DNA of 64,000 bases from Leeuwenhoekiella palythoae (GCF_900130045.1 NZ_FQXT01000002.1:558001-622000); one strand, 5' to 3'. Positions 53,412 to 62,301 are shown, numbered from the stretch's first letter. Notes: a model not told the origin generated them from the letters alone. Program-made: numbers and translations.

Positions 53412-54605
53412 ATGAAAAAATATATAGTTGTTGCACTCTTGTGTCTTACAGGTCTGGTGCAAGCCCAGGAAGCCTTATTTAGCGGACAGCAAGTGAGTTC
53501 GCCTCAGGTGAACGACGATAAAACGGTGACGTTTCGATTATCAGCGCCTCAAGCCGATACGGTACAGGTTACCGGCGATTTTTTACCTTCGGTTAAGGTC
53601 GATACTCCAATGGGAAAAGTAGACGGACCGGGAAAAGCGTTGCTTACCAAGAACGAAGAAGGAGTGTGGTCGTTTACGACTTCAGTCCTAGCACCCGAAC
53701 TCTACAGCTATGCGTTTATCGTAGACGGATTTAAAACTACAGATCCGGCCAACCCGTTTTTGATACGTGATGTGGCATCGGTAACTAATATTTTTATTGT
53801 TTCGGGGAAGCAAGCTGATCTGTATCGTGTGCAAGACGTGCCTCATGGTACTGTAGCGAGCCGCTGGTATGATGCTAAAACCTTGGGCTTTGACCGTAAA
53901 ATATCGATCTATACGCCACCGGGCTATGAGTCTTCTACAGCTGAATATCCTGTACTGTATTTACTACACGGTGCAGGTGGAGATGAAGAAGCCTGGTTGT
54001 CGCTAGGCCGTACGGCGCAGATTATGGACAACCTCATTGCACAAGGCAAAGCCGAACCGATGATCGTTGTGATGCCCAACGGGAACGTAGGTCAGGATGC
54101 TGCTCCGGGAGCCGGAAGTGACGGTTACTACACCCCGCAGTTTATGACGCCGGAAACGATGAATGGCAAATATGAAGCCCAGTTTAAAGATATCATCAGC
54201 TTTGTAGAAAGCAATTACCGTATAAAAGCCGATAAAGCTCACCGCGCGATCGCCGGTCTTTCTATGGGAGGCTATCACAGTTTGCACATTTCACGGTATT
54301 ATCCCAATACCTTTGACTATGTAGGGCTGTTCTCGGCAGCGATTATGGCACGCGAGGACAAAAGCGGAGCAGGTGTTTACGATAACTTTGAGGAGACTTT
54401 AGAAACCCAGAAAGACAATGGCTACCAGCTCTACTGGATCGCTATAGGGAAAACCGATTTCCTTTACGAAGCCAATGAAGAATACCGTGCCATGCTCGAC
54501 AAGATGGATATGCCGTATGAATACACAGAGTCTGAAGGCGGACACATCTGGAGAAACTGGAGGGTGTATTTAAGTGAGTTTGTGCCGTTGTTGTTTGAAG
54601 ACTAA
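53412..54605 (+). CDS. CE1-like esterase with N-terminal E-set domain
   Basis: 397 aa with signal peptide 1-18 (GLVQA). N-terminal early-set (CBM48-like) domain at about 30-135 (KTVTFRLSAPQADTVQVTGDF) and C-terminal esterase D/enterochelin esterase-type domain: SIYTPPGYESSTAEYPVLY, LLHGAGGDEEAWL, nucleophile in GLSMGGYHSLH, His in EGGHIWRNW. This architecture is that of Bacteroidota feruloyl/acetyl xylan esterases. It stands alone between repeat blocks; substrate not determined. Confidence 0.85.
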   Translation: MKKYIVVALLCLTGLVQAQEALFSGQQVSSPQVNDDKTVTFRLSAPQADTVQVTGDFLPSVKVDTPMGKVDGPGKALLTKNEEGVWSFTTSVLAPELYSYAFIVDGFKTTDPANPFLIRDVASVTNIFIVSGKQADLYRVQDVPHGTVASRWYDAKTLGFDRKISIYTPPGYESSTAEYPVLYLLHGAGGDEEAWLSLGRTAQIMDNLIAQGKAEPMIVVMPNGNVGQDAAPGAGSDGYYTPQFMTPETMNGKYEAQFKDIISFVESNYRIKADKAHRAIAGLSMGGYHSLHISRYYPNTFDYVGLFSAAIMAREDKSGAGVYDNFEETLETQKDNGYQLYWIAIGKTDFLYEANEEYRAMLDKMDMPYEYTESEGGHIWRNWRVYLSEFVPLLFED

Positions 54606-54773
54606 GACTATAGAATATAGAGAATAGAGCAAAGACTGTTTAAATAGAAAAGTAGAAATTGGACATACAAAATACGCAATGCGCTGTCACTTTGAGCATA
54701 CTTGGGCAGCTATTGAGAGAGAAGGGGATAGCAGCTTGTGTGATCTCTCCTATCGTCGAGATGACTAGACATA
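54606..54773. repeat. degenerate repeats incl. C-family element
   Basis: Purine-rich AGAATATAGAGAATAGAG stretch followed by GCTGTCACTTTGAGCATACTTGGG and CTCTCCTATCGTCGAGATGAC, a diverged member of the C family (inverted GTCAC...GTGAC-like ends). No gene. Confidence 0.45.
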
Positions 54774-54962
54774 TTCATACCCGAAGGGTTTAACGAAATC
54801 ATAATTCCTTCGGTTCAGAATAGCTGCAGGAAGCTCCGAAGGACAGGAGCGATAGCGACGCGGAGCTGACAAGGCGGTTTTTGCCTGATAAGGCAAAAAA
54901 TTCCTAAGCGAGGGTGTCTTTTCTTTTGGTTCGTTTTCTTTGGACAAGCAAAGAAAATGAAC
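54774..54962 (+). repeat. dispersed repeat B, copy 2 (complete)
   Basis: Starts TTCATACCCGAAGGGTTTAAC, core 54828-54927 with three differences from copy 1, ends in a 14-bp hairpin GTTCGTTTTCTTTG/CAAAGAAAATGAAC (54929-54962, loop GACAAG). The 34-nt end hairpin is identical, in reverse, at 61874-61907. Confidence 0.8.
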
Positions 54963-55055
54963 AGAACATGATAGGTTCCACCTAATACTAAAATCGCCGT
55001 TAGGCGATTACTACTAACACCCAATTTTGAATCTTAAACTTTAAACCTGGAATCA

Positions 55056-55439
55056 TTAAACCACTAATTCCGTAAACAAACACTCCAAAGTTGCTTCTAG
55101 ATCTTCACTAAACCCCGGGTGGGTTTTGGAGGTTTGAATCACCGAACTACGAGTCGCCGTTAACCAACGGAAACGCTCTGCAGGTTCCAGTTGAGCGATA
55201 GGTCCGCCGTTTTGAGCGCCGGCGCAGATCGCTTTAAAAGCTTCCAAGTTTTTTTGCACCTGTTCCACATCGAGTTCAGGGCAAAAGGCTTCCAGTTTTT
55301 TAGCATCTAGCTGAAAGCGCATCCCTATGAACCGCGGGCGTTTGCAATAGAGCACCACACCTACATTAAAAAACTCCTCGCGTTCTACCTGAGGCACCAG
55401 GCGTATCACCGCATATTCATACAAGTGTTTGTCGTGCAT
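55056..55439 (-). CDS. DUF3037 family protein
   Basis: 127 aa. Opening YEYAVIRLVPQVEREEFFNVGVVLYCKR is diagnostic for DUF3037, followed by RFIGMRFQLDAKKLEAFCPELD and ending FSEDLEATLECLFTELV. Function unknown; nearly always encoded next to a HipA-like kinase, as here. Its start overlaps the kinase gene by 23 nt, so the two are co-translated. Confidence 0.85.
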   Translation of the reverse strand: MHDKHLYEYAVIRLVPQVEREEFFNVGVVLYCKRPRFIGMRFQLDAKKLEAFCPELDVEQVQKNLEAFKAICAGAQNGGPIAQLEPAERFRWLTATRSSVIQTSKTHPGFSEDLEATLECLFTELVV

Positions 55440-56211
55440 CTTGAGCGGTTTTAGTGAATAAATCGGCGTGGGTTAAACGGGTGCTTAAAAACTGAAAATA
55501 AACCTGTCGCAAGGCGTTCGGACTTTCCTCATAACCTTCCCAGTCGAGCCAAGTATCGGGAATGAGGCTTACCATATGTTGCAAAACGTCGTCGGTAAGC
55601 AAGGCTTTCAGTTTGATGTTAGCTTCATCCAGTTGTGAAGCCTGAGGCAACAACACGTGATCTTTGATCATCGCAAAAGGCGTCGCCGCACTTTGTTCCC
55701 AATTGGTAAAACTGTGATGAAAATAAAGGGTTGCGCCGTGATCGATCAGCCAGAGCTCGCGATGCCACATCAGCATATTGGTATTGCGAAACGTGCGGTC
55801 TATGTTGGTCATAAAGGCATCAAACCATACGATCTCAGAAGCCAGTTGAGGGTCTACGCTCGTCACCACCGGATCAAAGTTGATCGCACCCGATAAAAAA
55901 TGGAGTCCGATGTTCAGCCCTTGAGAGAACTTCAGCAGATCTTGTATTTCTTCATCTCCTTCGGTACGACCAAAGGCCTCATCCAGATCAGCAAACACCA
56001 CTTCGGGTACTTTAAACCCGAGAAACCTGGCGATTTCACAGCCTAGTAGTTCGGCGATCAGAGCTTTGGGACCGTGCCCGGCACCTCTAAATTTCACCAC
56101 ATATTTAAAGCCATCGTCTGCATCAGCCACAGCCGGGAGCGAACCACCTTCACGCAAGGGCGTGATGTAGCGGGTGACGTTAACGTGACGCAAGTCTGGG
56201 AGTGTTGCCAT
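55417..56211 (-). CDS. short HipA-like kinase
   Basis: 264 aa, much shorter than classical HipA (over 400 aa). ATP-site Lys in FKYVVKFRGAGHGPKAL, hinge region EIARFLGFKVPEVVFADLDE, catalytic-loop-like FMTNIDRTFRNTNML (Asp, Asn) and metal-binding LIDHGATLYFHH. Lacks the N-terminal HipA subdomain and has no HipB-like antitoxin nearby; the DUF3037 protein downstream is the fixed partner. Could phosphorylate a protein or small molecule; toxin activity not shown for this group. Confidence 0.75.
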   Translation of the reverse strand: MATLPDLRHVNVTRYITPLREGGSLPAVADADDGFKYVVKFRGAGHGPKALIAELLGCEIARFLGFKVPEVVFADLDEAFGRTEGDEEIQDLLKFSQGLNIGLHFLSGAINFDPVVTSVDPQLASEIVWFDAFMTNIDRTFRNTNMLMWHRELWLIDHGATLYFHHSFTNWEQSAATPFAMIKDHVLLPQASQLDEANIKLKALLTDDVLQHMVSLIPDTWLDWEGYEESPNALRQVYFQFLSTRLTHADLFTKTAQDARQTLV

Positions 56212-56322
56212 AGTCTGGTTTCAATAGGGTAAAAGTACGGCTATATTCCGGCTAAAACCAATTTTAACTAAGTGCTTGCCGTTAAGTGCTTACGACTTAT
56301 TTTTGAAGTAAAACAAAGAAGT

Positions 56323-56703
56323 ATGAGGGTATACGGAGCTTGTAAGCATTGTAAACATGAACTTCAGTTTCGTATTAGTGTAGAAACCCGCGTAGCATTA
56401 GCGATGCGGGAAGGAAAGTACCACTCGAAGACGTGTAAGGCTTGCGGGAAGAACACCACTTTTTTTGTAAACGAACGCTATGCTAAAAGCTCCAAAGCGC
56501 TATTGCTTACCGCAGGATTGATTTTTGCTCTAGGAAGTGGTATCGCCGGCGTAGCCTGTTATTATGCATTTTTAAACAGCACAAACCTTGCTGTTGCAGG
56601 ATGCTTTGGTCTGCTCCTAATACCGGGTTGGGCTTGGTTTATTATTGTTAAAGGAGATCGGGACCGGGTACGGGCCTTTAATTATAGTTACACTAAACAA
56701 TGA
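56323..56703 (+). CDS. zinc-ribbon membrane protein
   Basis: 126 aa from ATG 56323 (an upstream frame from 56272 is less likely). Two CxxC pairs, GACKHCKHE and KTCKACGKN, form a zinc ribbon; two membrane helices follow (LLLTAGLIFALGSGIAGVACYYAF, named in part, and CFGLLLIPGWAWFIIV). No family recognised. Stop and next start overlap as ATGA, so it is coupled to the following lipoprotein gene. Confidence 0.65.
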   Translation: MRVYGACKHCKHELQFRISVETRVALAMREGKYHSKTCKACGKNTTFFVNERYAKSSKALLLTAGLIFALGSGIAGVACYYAFLNSTNLAVAGCFGLLLIPGWAWFIIVKGDRDRVRAFNYSYTKQ

Positions 56704-57395
56704 AACAAATCTTTTTTTTCATATTGACTTTAATGCTACTTGGATGTAATGATTCAGATAAAAAACTAGATAAAAATCTAAAAGAAGTATTTGAAAAATC
56801 GAAAGAAGAAAAGAAACCTAGAGATAAATTTCCGACCTATATAAAAATAGACACGTTTTATACTAAACCAAGTCATTTTAATGATTTAATAGTAGGCAAT
56901 TCAAAGGTCTCTGATTCATTATCATCAGCATGCAGTTGTGACAACAATGTAAAGAACAACAGTATCAAAATTCAAATTAAAACAGCCATACCTACAAAGA
57001 ATAAACTGAATACCCTACCCAAGGATCACGTCGATAGATATAATAAACTAAAAGGCTTATATACTCCTTCTCTCAATCCTTTAAGCTTCGAAGGACAGTT
57101 AAAATACATCAACTTTGAACTTAAAGACAGTACGGTATTAAAAGCTAACGTTATTTCACGTTCTACTGAGTTGGAGTATAATGGTAAAGATTTTAAGAAA
57201 GACACGGTTAATCAATATCAAATAAAAATTTCTCGATTCAAATACCATAATGCTTCTAGAGTTTATGGAGAATTTAAAATCATAGTGCAGGAAGGATTTG
57301 GTTTTAATCCTAATGACACCATAATTAGGGGCTCTTTTCAATGTATGAACTGGAAAATAAACGAAGAAGAAAGCATAAAAAACTACAAATTTTGA
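56700..57395 (+). CDS. hypothetical lipoprotein, AT-rich
   Basis: 231 aa with lipoprotein signal MKQIFFFILTLMLLGC (Cys16) and a Lys/Asp/Glu-rich linker (DSDKKLDKNLKEVFEKSKEEKK). A Cys pair at SACSC. The rest is polar and beta-rich, no family recognised. Base composition is markedly more AT-rich than most of the window (AAA, ATA, TTA codons), which suggests recent acquisition. Coupled by 4-nt overlap to the zinc-ribbon gene. Confidence 0.65.
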   Translation: MKQIFFFILTLMLLGCNDSDKKLDKNLKEVFEKSKEEKKPRDKFPTYIKIDTFYTKPSHFNDLIVGNSKVSDSLSSACSCDNNVKNNSIKIQIKTAIPTKNKLNTLPKDHVDRYNKLKGLYTPSLNPLSFEGQLKYINFELKDSTVLKANVISRSTELEYNGKDFKKDTVNQYQIKISRFKYHNASRVYGEFKIIVQEGFGFNPNDTIIRGSFQCMNWKINEEESIKNYKF

Positions 57396-57639
57396 GTTTT
57401 CTCTCCTTCGCTTAACACCGGCTCAACTTAAAGTAAAACTACTCAGCCAAATTCTATAAGGTGCGATAACGGTAACCGTCTTTTCTGGTAAGAGACCGCC
57501 AGAACTATTACGATATTCTAAATTCTAGCGGGGTATATATATTAAGCCGTAAATAATTCAAGCTTTAGCCTAAAAGCTTACGGATTACATTCTAAAAATC
57601 ACTAATTTACAAGGAACAACTACGCTAAACCCTTCTCCA

Positions 57640-58842
57640 ATGCGTTATTTATTAGTGCTGCTTCTGGCGGTAGTCGCCTGCAAACAAACTGCTCAAGAGC
57701 CCGAATCTACAATGGATTATAAACAAATTCACGACTCAGCCGTGTTTATAGACACGCATAATGATATGCTCACCAAAATGGTCGAAGACAGCCTGATGCT
57801 CGACAGCGACCTCACCGGAATCACCCATAGCGACCTAAGCCGTATGCGTGGCAGTGGTCTGGACGCGCAATTCTTTTCGGTGTGGAGCGATGGTACGCTA
57901 GAGGCGCCCTTTGACTACGCCAATCGGCAGATTGATAGTCTGGATGCCGTGATCGCCCGTAATCCAGATACCATGCTCAAGGCGACCAATACGGCAACGA
58001 TACAAGAAGCAGTAGCCCAGCAGAAACTGGCCGCATTGATCGGAGTTGAGGGCGGACATCATATCGAAAACAGCCTTGACAAATTAGATAGTTTATTTGC
58101 CAGAGGAGTACGTTATATGACCCTTACTTGGAACAACTCCACCGCTTGGGCGACCAGCGCGACCGATGAGTGGGAGATAGAAGGAGCTCGAAACAGCGAG
58201 GGTAAAAAAGGACTCACCGCATTTGGGAAGGAAGTGGTGCAGAGTATGAACCGCTTAGGTATGCTTGTCGATGTTTCGCATATTGGGGTACAAACCTTTT
58301 GGGATGTGATGGAGGAGACCACCAAGCCGGTGATCGCCTCGCACAGTTCGGCGCTGGCACTGCATACGCATCCCCGTAATCTTAATGACGAGCAGCTAAA
58401 AGCGATTGCCAAGAATAACGGGGTAGTTCAAGTAAACTTTTATTCGGCATTTATAGACAGTACGTTTACCCGCAAGCACGAGGCTTTTATGCTCAAGCAT
58501 CAGGATAAACAAAATTCTTTAGTGGCTGCAGGTCTTAACGACTATGCGGTAAAAGCAGCCTTATACAGACAGTTTCCACAAGAAGCCGAAGCCTTACGTG
58601 CACCTTTTGAGGTGTTGATGCAGCATATCTACTACATCGTTGATCTGGTAGGTGTTGATTATGTGGGCATCGGTTCAGACTTTGACGGCATCTCGTTTCC
58701 ACCGCAACAGTTGGATGATGTTATCGGCTATCCTTTGATCACCAAAGCTTTGGTGGAAAAAGGCTACAGCCAAGAGGATATTCATAAAATACTAGGCGGA
58801 AACCTGTTACGGGTGCTTAAAGCCAATGAAGTAAAACTTTAG
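57640..58842 (+). CDS. membrane (renal-type) dipeptidase, peptidase M19, lipoprotein
   Basis: 400 aa lipoprotein (MRYLLVLLLAVVAC, Cys14). M19 metal-site signatures in order: FIDTHNDML (His, Asp), IGVEGGHHIENS (Glu), LVDVSHIG (His), IASHSSALALHTHPRN (His), YVGIGSDFDGI (Asp). Hydrolyses dipeptides in the periplasm, including D-amino-acid-containing ones in some homologs. Stands alone, flanked by spacers. Confidence 0.9.
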   Translation: MRYLLVLLLAVVACKQTAQEPESTMDYKQIHDSAVFIDTHNDMLTKMVEDSLMLDSDLTGITHSDLSRMRGSGLDAQFFSVWSDGTLEAPFDYANRQIDSLDAVIARNPDTMLKATNTATIQEAVAQQKLAALIGVEGGHHIENSLDKLDSLFARGVRYMTLTWNNSTAWATSATDEWEIEGARNSEGKKGLTAFGKEVVQSMNRLGMLVDVSHIGVQTFWDVMEETTKPVIASHSSALALHTHPRNLNDEQLKAIAKNNGVVQVNFYSAFIDSTFTRKHEAFMLKHQDKQNSLVAAGLNDYAVKAALYRQFPQEAEALRAPFEVLMQHIYYIVDLVGVDYVGIGSDFDGISFPPQQLDDVIGYPLITKALVEKGYSQEDIHKILGGNLLRVLKANEVKL

Positions 58843-59056
58843 GGAAAAGGGCAAGTCAAAAATAGTGACGCCTGTTTGTACTGGATAAAAGTCTAAGTAC
58901 CCATTTTTCTTTTGAGGTCAAATAGTATGACTAAATTTTCAATTGTTGTTTCTGTTCATTTTTTAACTCGTGCTTGTTCCTATTTCCCGTGAACTCGTGA
59001 ACCTCGTGCCTCGGTTTCCATCGATGAAAAAACGAACCAATCCCGATAGCTATCGG
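58843..59056. other. spacer with palindrome
   Basis: No gene. Contains phrases repeated elsewhere in the window (CGTGAACTCGTGAACCTCG, compare 59516 and 62312) and the perfect 18-bp palindrome TCCCGATAGCTATCGGGA just after it at 59041-59058, a near copy of 51286-51303. Confidence 0.5.
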
Positions 59057-59217
59057 GACTAGGCTTATTTTTACATCCTTGAAAACTACGCAAATCCCTT
59101 ATTCTGCGGATAGCAAACCGCTGCGCTTATGCATTCCTCTCGTTGCACTCGTCGGATGCAGGGCTTCACTGCCCACCGCTGCGGCATTTACTTGCTTTAC
59201 TACAGATGTAAAAAGTA
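59057..59217 (+). repeat. dispersed repeat A, copy 2
   Basis: ACTAGGCTTATTTTTACATCC, CTTGAAAACTACGCAAA, AGCAAACCGCTGCGC, then a segment GCATTCCTCTCGTTGCACTC that copy 1 lacks but copy 3 has, ending CTACAGATGTAAAAAGTA. Confidence 0.75.
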
Positions 59218-59254
59218 TGTCATTACTTACTTCCATAGTCATTTGATGCGCAAT

Positions 59255-59410
59255 GTCACTTCGAGTGATTCTTGAGCACCCTAGTGCGAAAGGATTGTAT
59301 CGAGAAGTTTTCGAAACAGCAATAAGGGTAACTATAAACGCACTGACTTCAAAGACTTCTCGATACAACTGAATCCCTGCTATCGCTGGTATTCAGTCAC
59401 TCGAAGTGAC
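59255..59410. repeat. C-family nested palindrome
   Basis: Outer 14-bp inverted repeat GTCACTTCGAGTGA (59255-59268) and TCACTCGAAGTGAC (59397-59410); inner 14-bp inverted repeat TTGTATCGAGAAGT (59295-59308) and ACTTCTCGATACAA (59355-59368). Both perfect. A half copy with the same two left arms lies at 61310-61363. Confidence 0.8.
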
Positions 59411-59414
59411 AGGC

Positions 59415-59492
59415 TTCATACCTGAAAACGAGAGGGTCTTTTCTTTTGTTGAGCTTGTCCTGAGCGATAGTCGAAGGATTTCTTTGGACAAG
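59415..59492 (+). repeat. dispersed repeat B, short copy
   Basis: TTCATACCTGAAAACG joined directly to AGAGGGTCTTTTCTTTTG, so the core of copies 1 and 2 is missing; then GAGCTTGTCCTGAGCGATAG and TTTCTTTGGACAAG. Confidence 0.6.
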
Positions 59493-59620
59493 ACAAACCG
59501 AGGATACGAGGTTCACGAGCTCCCGTGAAATAAAAAATCACACAAGCAAAGAAAAAAACAGGCAAGCACAGGATAAAGAGCCTTGGGCATTCTTGTATTT
59601 TGTTGCTTTATCTGTAGCCT

Positions 59621-61207
59621 ATGAAACCCTTTAGCCTTGCATTGCTTTTAGCTTTCTCTGTTCTTTCCTGTACCACCCGGGCGCAGGAACATAAGATCAC
59701 CAATGACCGTTTTTGGAATACTGTAGACGGGGAACCCATCTATTCGCAGGGCGGAGGCATCTTTCAGTTTACCGATCCGCAAAGCGGAACCCCCAAATAC
59801 TACTGGTATGGGGTGCATTATCAAGAAGCCGAAACCTATCGAAACGACCCTTCCGTGACGTTGGAGCGCAACCACTTTGAAGGCGTGACTTGTTATACTT
59901 CGACCGATCTGGTGAACTGGACCTTTGAAAAACACGTGCTCACTAAAGAGGCCGTGAACTTTGAAGAAAACCCTACGTGGTTGGGACGTATGGGCGTGGC
60001 GTATATCGAAGCACTTGAGCAGTATGCCTTGCTCATCCAACATGGAAAAAATGTAATGATCGCATTGGCCGATTCGCCTTTAGGAGATTTTAAAGTACAC
60101 AGACATATTGATATGACCTCGCGTATTGGGACGCCCAATACAGGGGATCAGACGGTCTTTACGGATCCCGACACCGGGGTTTCCTATCTGGTTTATTCGT
60201 ATGGGCAAGGGCGTAATAAGATCTATATTTCCGAGATCGGCGTACGCGACGGCAAGGTAGATTTGCTTGAAGTGCACGAGATCTTTAGAGGTGCGAGCCG
60301 CGAGGGCAATTGTATGTTTAAATACAACGACAAGTATTATATGGCGGCTTCCAACATCTACGGTTGGGATGGTTCTTTTGCCTATTACCTCGTAGCCGAT
60401 GATATTTATGGTCCGTATAAACCGACAAATGAGATGCAGGTGATGCCGGGTAGCGAACAAGACTATGCCCATGTTTCGCAAACCGGATTTTTTTATACTG
60501 TGCGCGGAAGCGAACAAGAAACGGTACTCTTTTGCGGAGACCGCTGGGCGGAGTTCGCAGGTAACGGACTGGGGTACAACCAGTGGGTGCCCTTGTCGTT
60601 TGATGGGGAAACGCCGTATTTCAATTCGTTACACAGTTGGAAACTCAACGAAACCACCGGAACTTGGAGTGTCGCAGCAGATAACAATTACATCAAGAAC
60701 CCAAGTTTTGAAGCCGACCGCCGCCACATTCCTAGCAACAACAAACCCGTGCAGGAACAGCTGTTAGGTTGGCATACCGAGATTCTGCAAGGGAACCCCA
60801 TTTCCACCACCGAAGCTACTTCACCCGTACTGAATCACTTCAACACCCAAAAAGACCGTCAGCATGTGATTGGGGAAAAGAGTTTGCACATCAGCGATCA
60901 AGTCCCTTTTGAACGCCGCATTACGCAAGAGCTAAGCAGCACACCCTATGTAAACTTACCTAACGGAAAGTATCGCCTTTCCGCCACCATCAAAAACACC
61001 ACCGGCTTTGAAGAACTAAACCTTTACGCCCAAAGCGACACACAAACGTTTAAAACGTCCTTCAACACTTCAAACCCTGAATGGACCACCATCACCATAG
61101 ACGAAGTCGCCGTAGTTAACGGCAGCGTCACTGTTGGGATCTATGTCAAAGGAGCTGCCGGTGCGGAGGCTTGGGTTGATGATGTGCGTTTTGAGCTATT
61201 AGACTAG
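59621..61207 (+). CDS. GH43-like glycoside hydrolase with C-terminal carbohydrate-binding domain
   Basis: 528 aa, signal peptide 1-21. Five-bladed propeller typical of GH43: opening GEPIYSQGGGIFQF, CYTSTDLVNWTFEKH, GRMGVAYIEALEQYALLIQHG, GDQTVFTDPDTGVSYLVYS, REGNCMFKYNDKYYMAAS, AHVSQTGFFY. C-terminal part from about 345 (NYIKNPSFEADRR, IGEKSLHISDQ) is a galactose-binding-like CBM. Related to the beta-galactan/galactofuranose-type GH43 subfamilies (24 or 34) by feel; subfamily uncertain. No SusCD nearby, so it is an orphan enzyme. Confidence 0.75.
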   Translation: MKPFSLALLLAFSVLSCTTRAQEHKITNDRFWNTVDGEPIYSQGGGIFQFTDPQSGTPKYYWYGVHYQEAETYRNDPSVTLERNHFEGVTCYTSTDLVNWTFEKHVLTKEAVNFEENPTWLGRMGVAYIEALEQYALLIQHGKNVMIALADSPLGDFKVHRHIDMTSRIGTPNTGDQTVFTDPDTGVSYLVYSYGQGRNKIYISEIGVRDGKVDLLEVHEIFRGASREGNCMFKYNDKYYMAASNIYGWDGSFAYYLVADDIYGPYKPTNEMQVMPGSEQDYAHVSQTGFFYTVRGSEQETVLFCGDRWAEFAGNGLGYNQWVPLSFDGETPYFNSLHSWKLNETTGTWSVAADNNYIKNPSFEADRRHIPSNNKPVQEQLLGWHTEILQGNPISTTEATSPVLNHFNTQKDRQHVIGEKSLHISDQVPFERRITQELSSTPYVNLPNGKYRLSATIKNTTGFEELNLYAQSDTQTFKTSFNTSNPEWTTITIDEVAVVNGSVTVGIYVKGAAGAEAWVDDVRFELLD

Positions 61208-61400
61208 AGCTGATAGACGGGAGACAAAAGAGAATAGAATAAAGAGTAAAGACAGCGTGAACTACGAAAGTACAAAGTAAGAAGTACAAAATACGAAGTA
61301 CAACGCTCTGTCACTTCGAGTGATGCTTGAGTGCCGGAGCGCGAAAGGATTGTATCGAGAAGTCTCACTAGATGAGATGCTGAAACAAGTTCAGCACGAC
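61208..61400. repeat. purine-rich repeats and C-family half copy
   Basis: AGTACAAAGTAAGAAGTACA-type low-complexity stretch, then GTCACTTCGAGTGA (61310-61323) and TTGTATCGAGAAGT (61350-61363), the left arms of the C element without the right arms. Confidence 0.65.
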
Positions 61401-61470
61401 ATTGTTCCCGCGCTGCCTGTCCTAATGTTTATAGGGAATGGTATCGCGTGTGGGTTAAATTTAAAACTTG
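61401..61470 (+). repeat. repeat D, copy 1
   Basis: ATTGTTCCCGCGCTGCCTGT, CTAATGTTTATAGGGAATGG, CGTGTGGGTTAAATTTAAA. Matches 61723-61806 at about 85% by eye. Confidence 0.65.
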
Positions 61471-61722
61471 AAGGTTTTTCTTTTGAGTTCGAATATTAGC
61501 GCCCTTCCTACGAAGGAAGGGGTGGAGATGGATGTTTTCAGACTAAACTTAACATCCCTCTAAATCTCCCTTCAAAGGGAGACTTGGCTTTATTGATGGG
61601 TGTTGAAGCATACAGTCATTTCGACCATCGGGAGAAATCACATCCTGTTGCTCTCATTCCCGACCCTTCTCCCGAAGCTTCGGGAGAGAAGCCATCGCAT
61701 TGTTTCCGAGCTGTCTTGCCAC
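61471..61722. other. non-coding spacer with short palindromes
   Basis: Contains CTTCCTACGAAGGAAG, TCTCCCTTCAAAGGGAGA and CTCCCGAAGCTTCGGGAG (61668-61685), all perfect or near-perfect palindromes of the kind scattered in Flavobacteria genomes. Open frames here are made of repeats and are not genes. Confidence 0.5.
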
Positions 61723-61806
61723 AATGTTCTCGCGCGATTGCATCGCGCGCTGCTTGTCCCAATGTTTATAGGGAATTGCATCGCGTGCGGGTTAAATTTT
61801 AAACTT
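61723..61806 (+). repeat. repeat D, copy 2
   Basis: As copy 1 with an added palindrome CGCGCGATTGCATCGCGCG (61730 onwards); shared CCAATGTTTATAGGGAATTG and CGTGCGGGTTAAATTTTAAA. Confidence 0.65.
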
Positions 61807-61873
61807 AAAAATTTTTCTTATGACCGCTTTGAACGGAGTAGAGCATTGTATAATCTCGTTTTGACTCGTGTTT

Positions 61874-62053
61874 GTTCATTTTCTTTGCTTGTCCAAAGAA
61901 AACGAACCAAAAGAAAAGACCCTTTTTCTTAGGTATTTTTTGCTATTGCAAAAACCGCAAGAAGGCTCCTAAATTTTTTCCAAGGCTTCAAAAATTTTTG
62001 ACGGAGCCTTCTTCCTATACTGAAGAAAAAGAAACCAAACCCTTCGGGTATGA
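61874..62053 (-). repeat. dispersed repeat B, inverted copy with a different core
   Basis: Minus-strand copy: end hairpin (61874-61907) identical to 54929-54962, then AAAAGAAAAGACCC, and at the other end CCCTTCGGGTATGA (62040-62053). The core is replaced by an unrelated hairpin AAGAAGGCTCC/GGAGCCTTCTT (61959-61969 with 62003-62013). Confidence 0.75.
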
Positions 62054-62108
62054 GTACTTTTTCTCAAGTCTCATTTCTAAAATCTAACGTCTATTTTGAC
62101 GTAAGTAC

Positions 62109-62301
62109 CGGCCTACTTTTTAGATCTGTAGTAAAACAAGCGGGCGTCGCAGCGGTGGGCAGTGGAGCTTGCATCCGACGAGTGTAACGAGAGGAATGCA
62201 CAGGCGCAGCGGTTTGCCATCCGCAGGCAAAGGCGTTTGCGTAGTTTTCAAAGATGTAAAAATAAGCCTAGACTTTTTTGGTTCTTTTTTGGGCGATGCA
62301 A
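62109..62301 (-). repeat. dispersed repeat A, inverted copy 3
   Basis: Reverse complement of copy 1 from CCTACTTTTTAGATCTGTAG to GGTTCTTTTTTGGGCGATGC, including CAGCGGTTTGCCATCCGCAG. With the inverted B copy just before it, the A+B order of 52.8-53.2 kb is kept as one reversed block. Confidence 0.75.

Noticed and set aside
52800-54962. Repeats as a CRISPR array
   Set aside because: Copies are long, few, in both orientations and without regular spacers; no cas genes.
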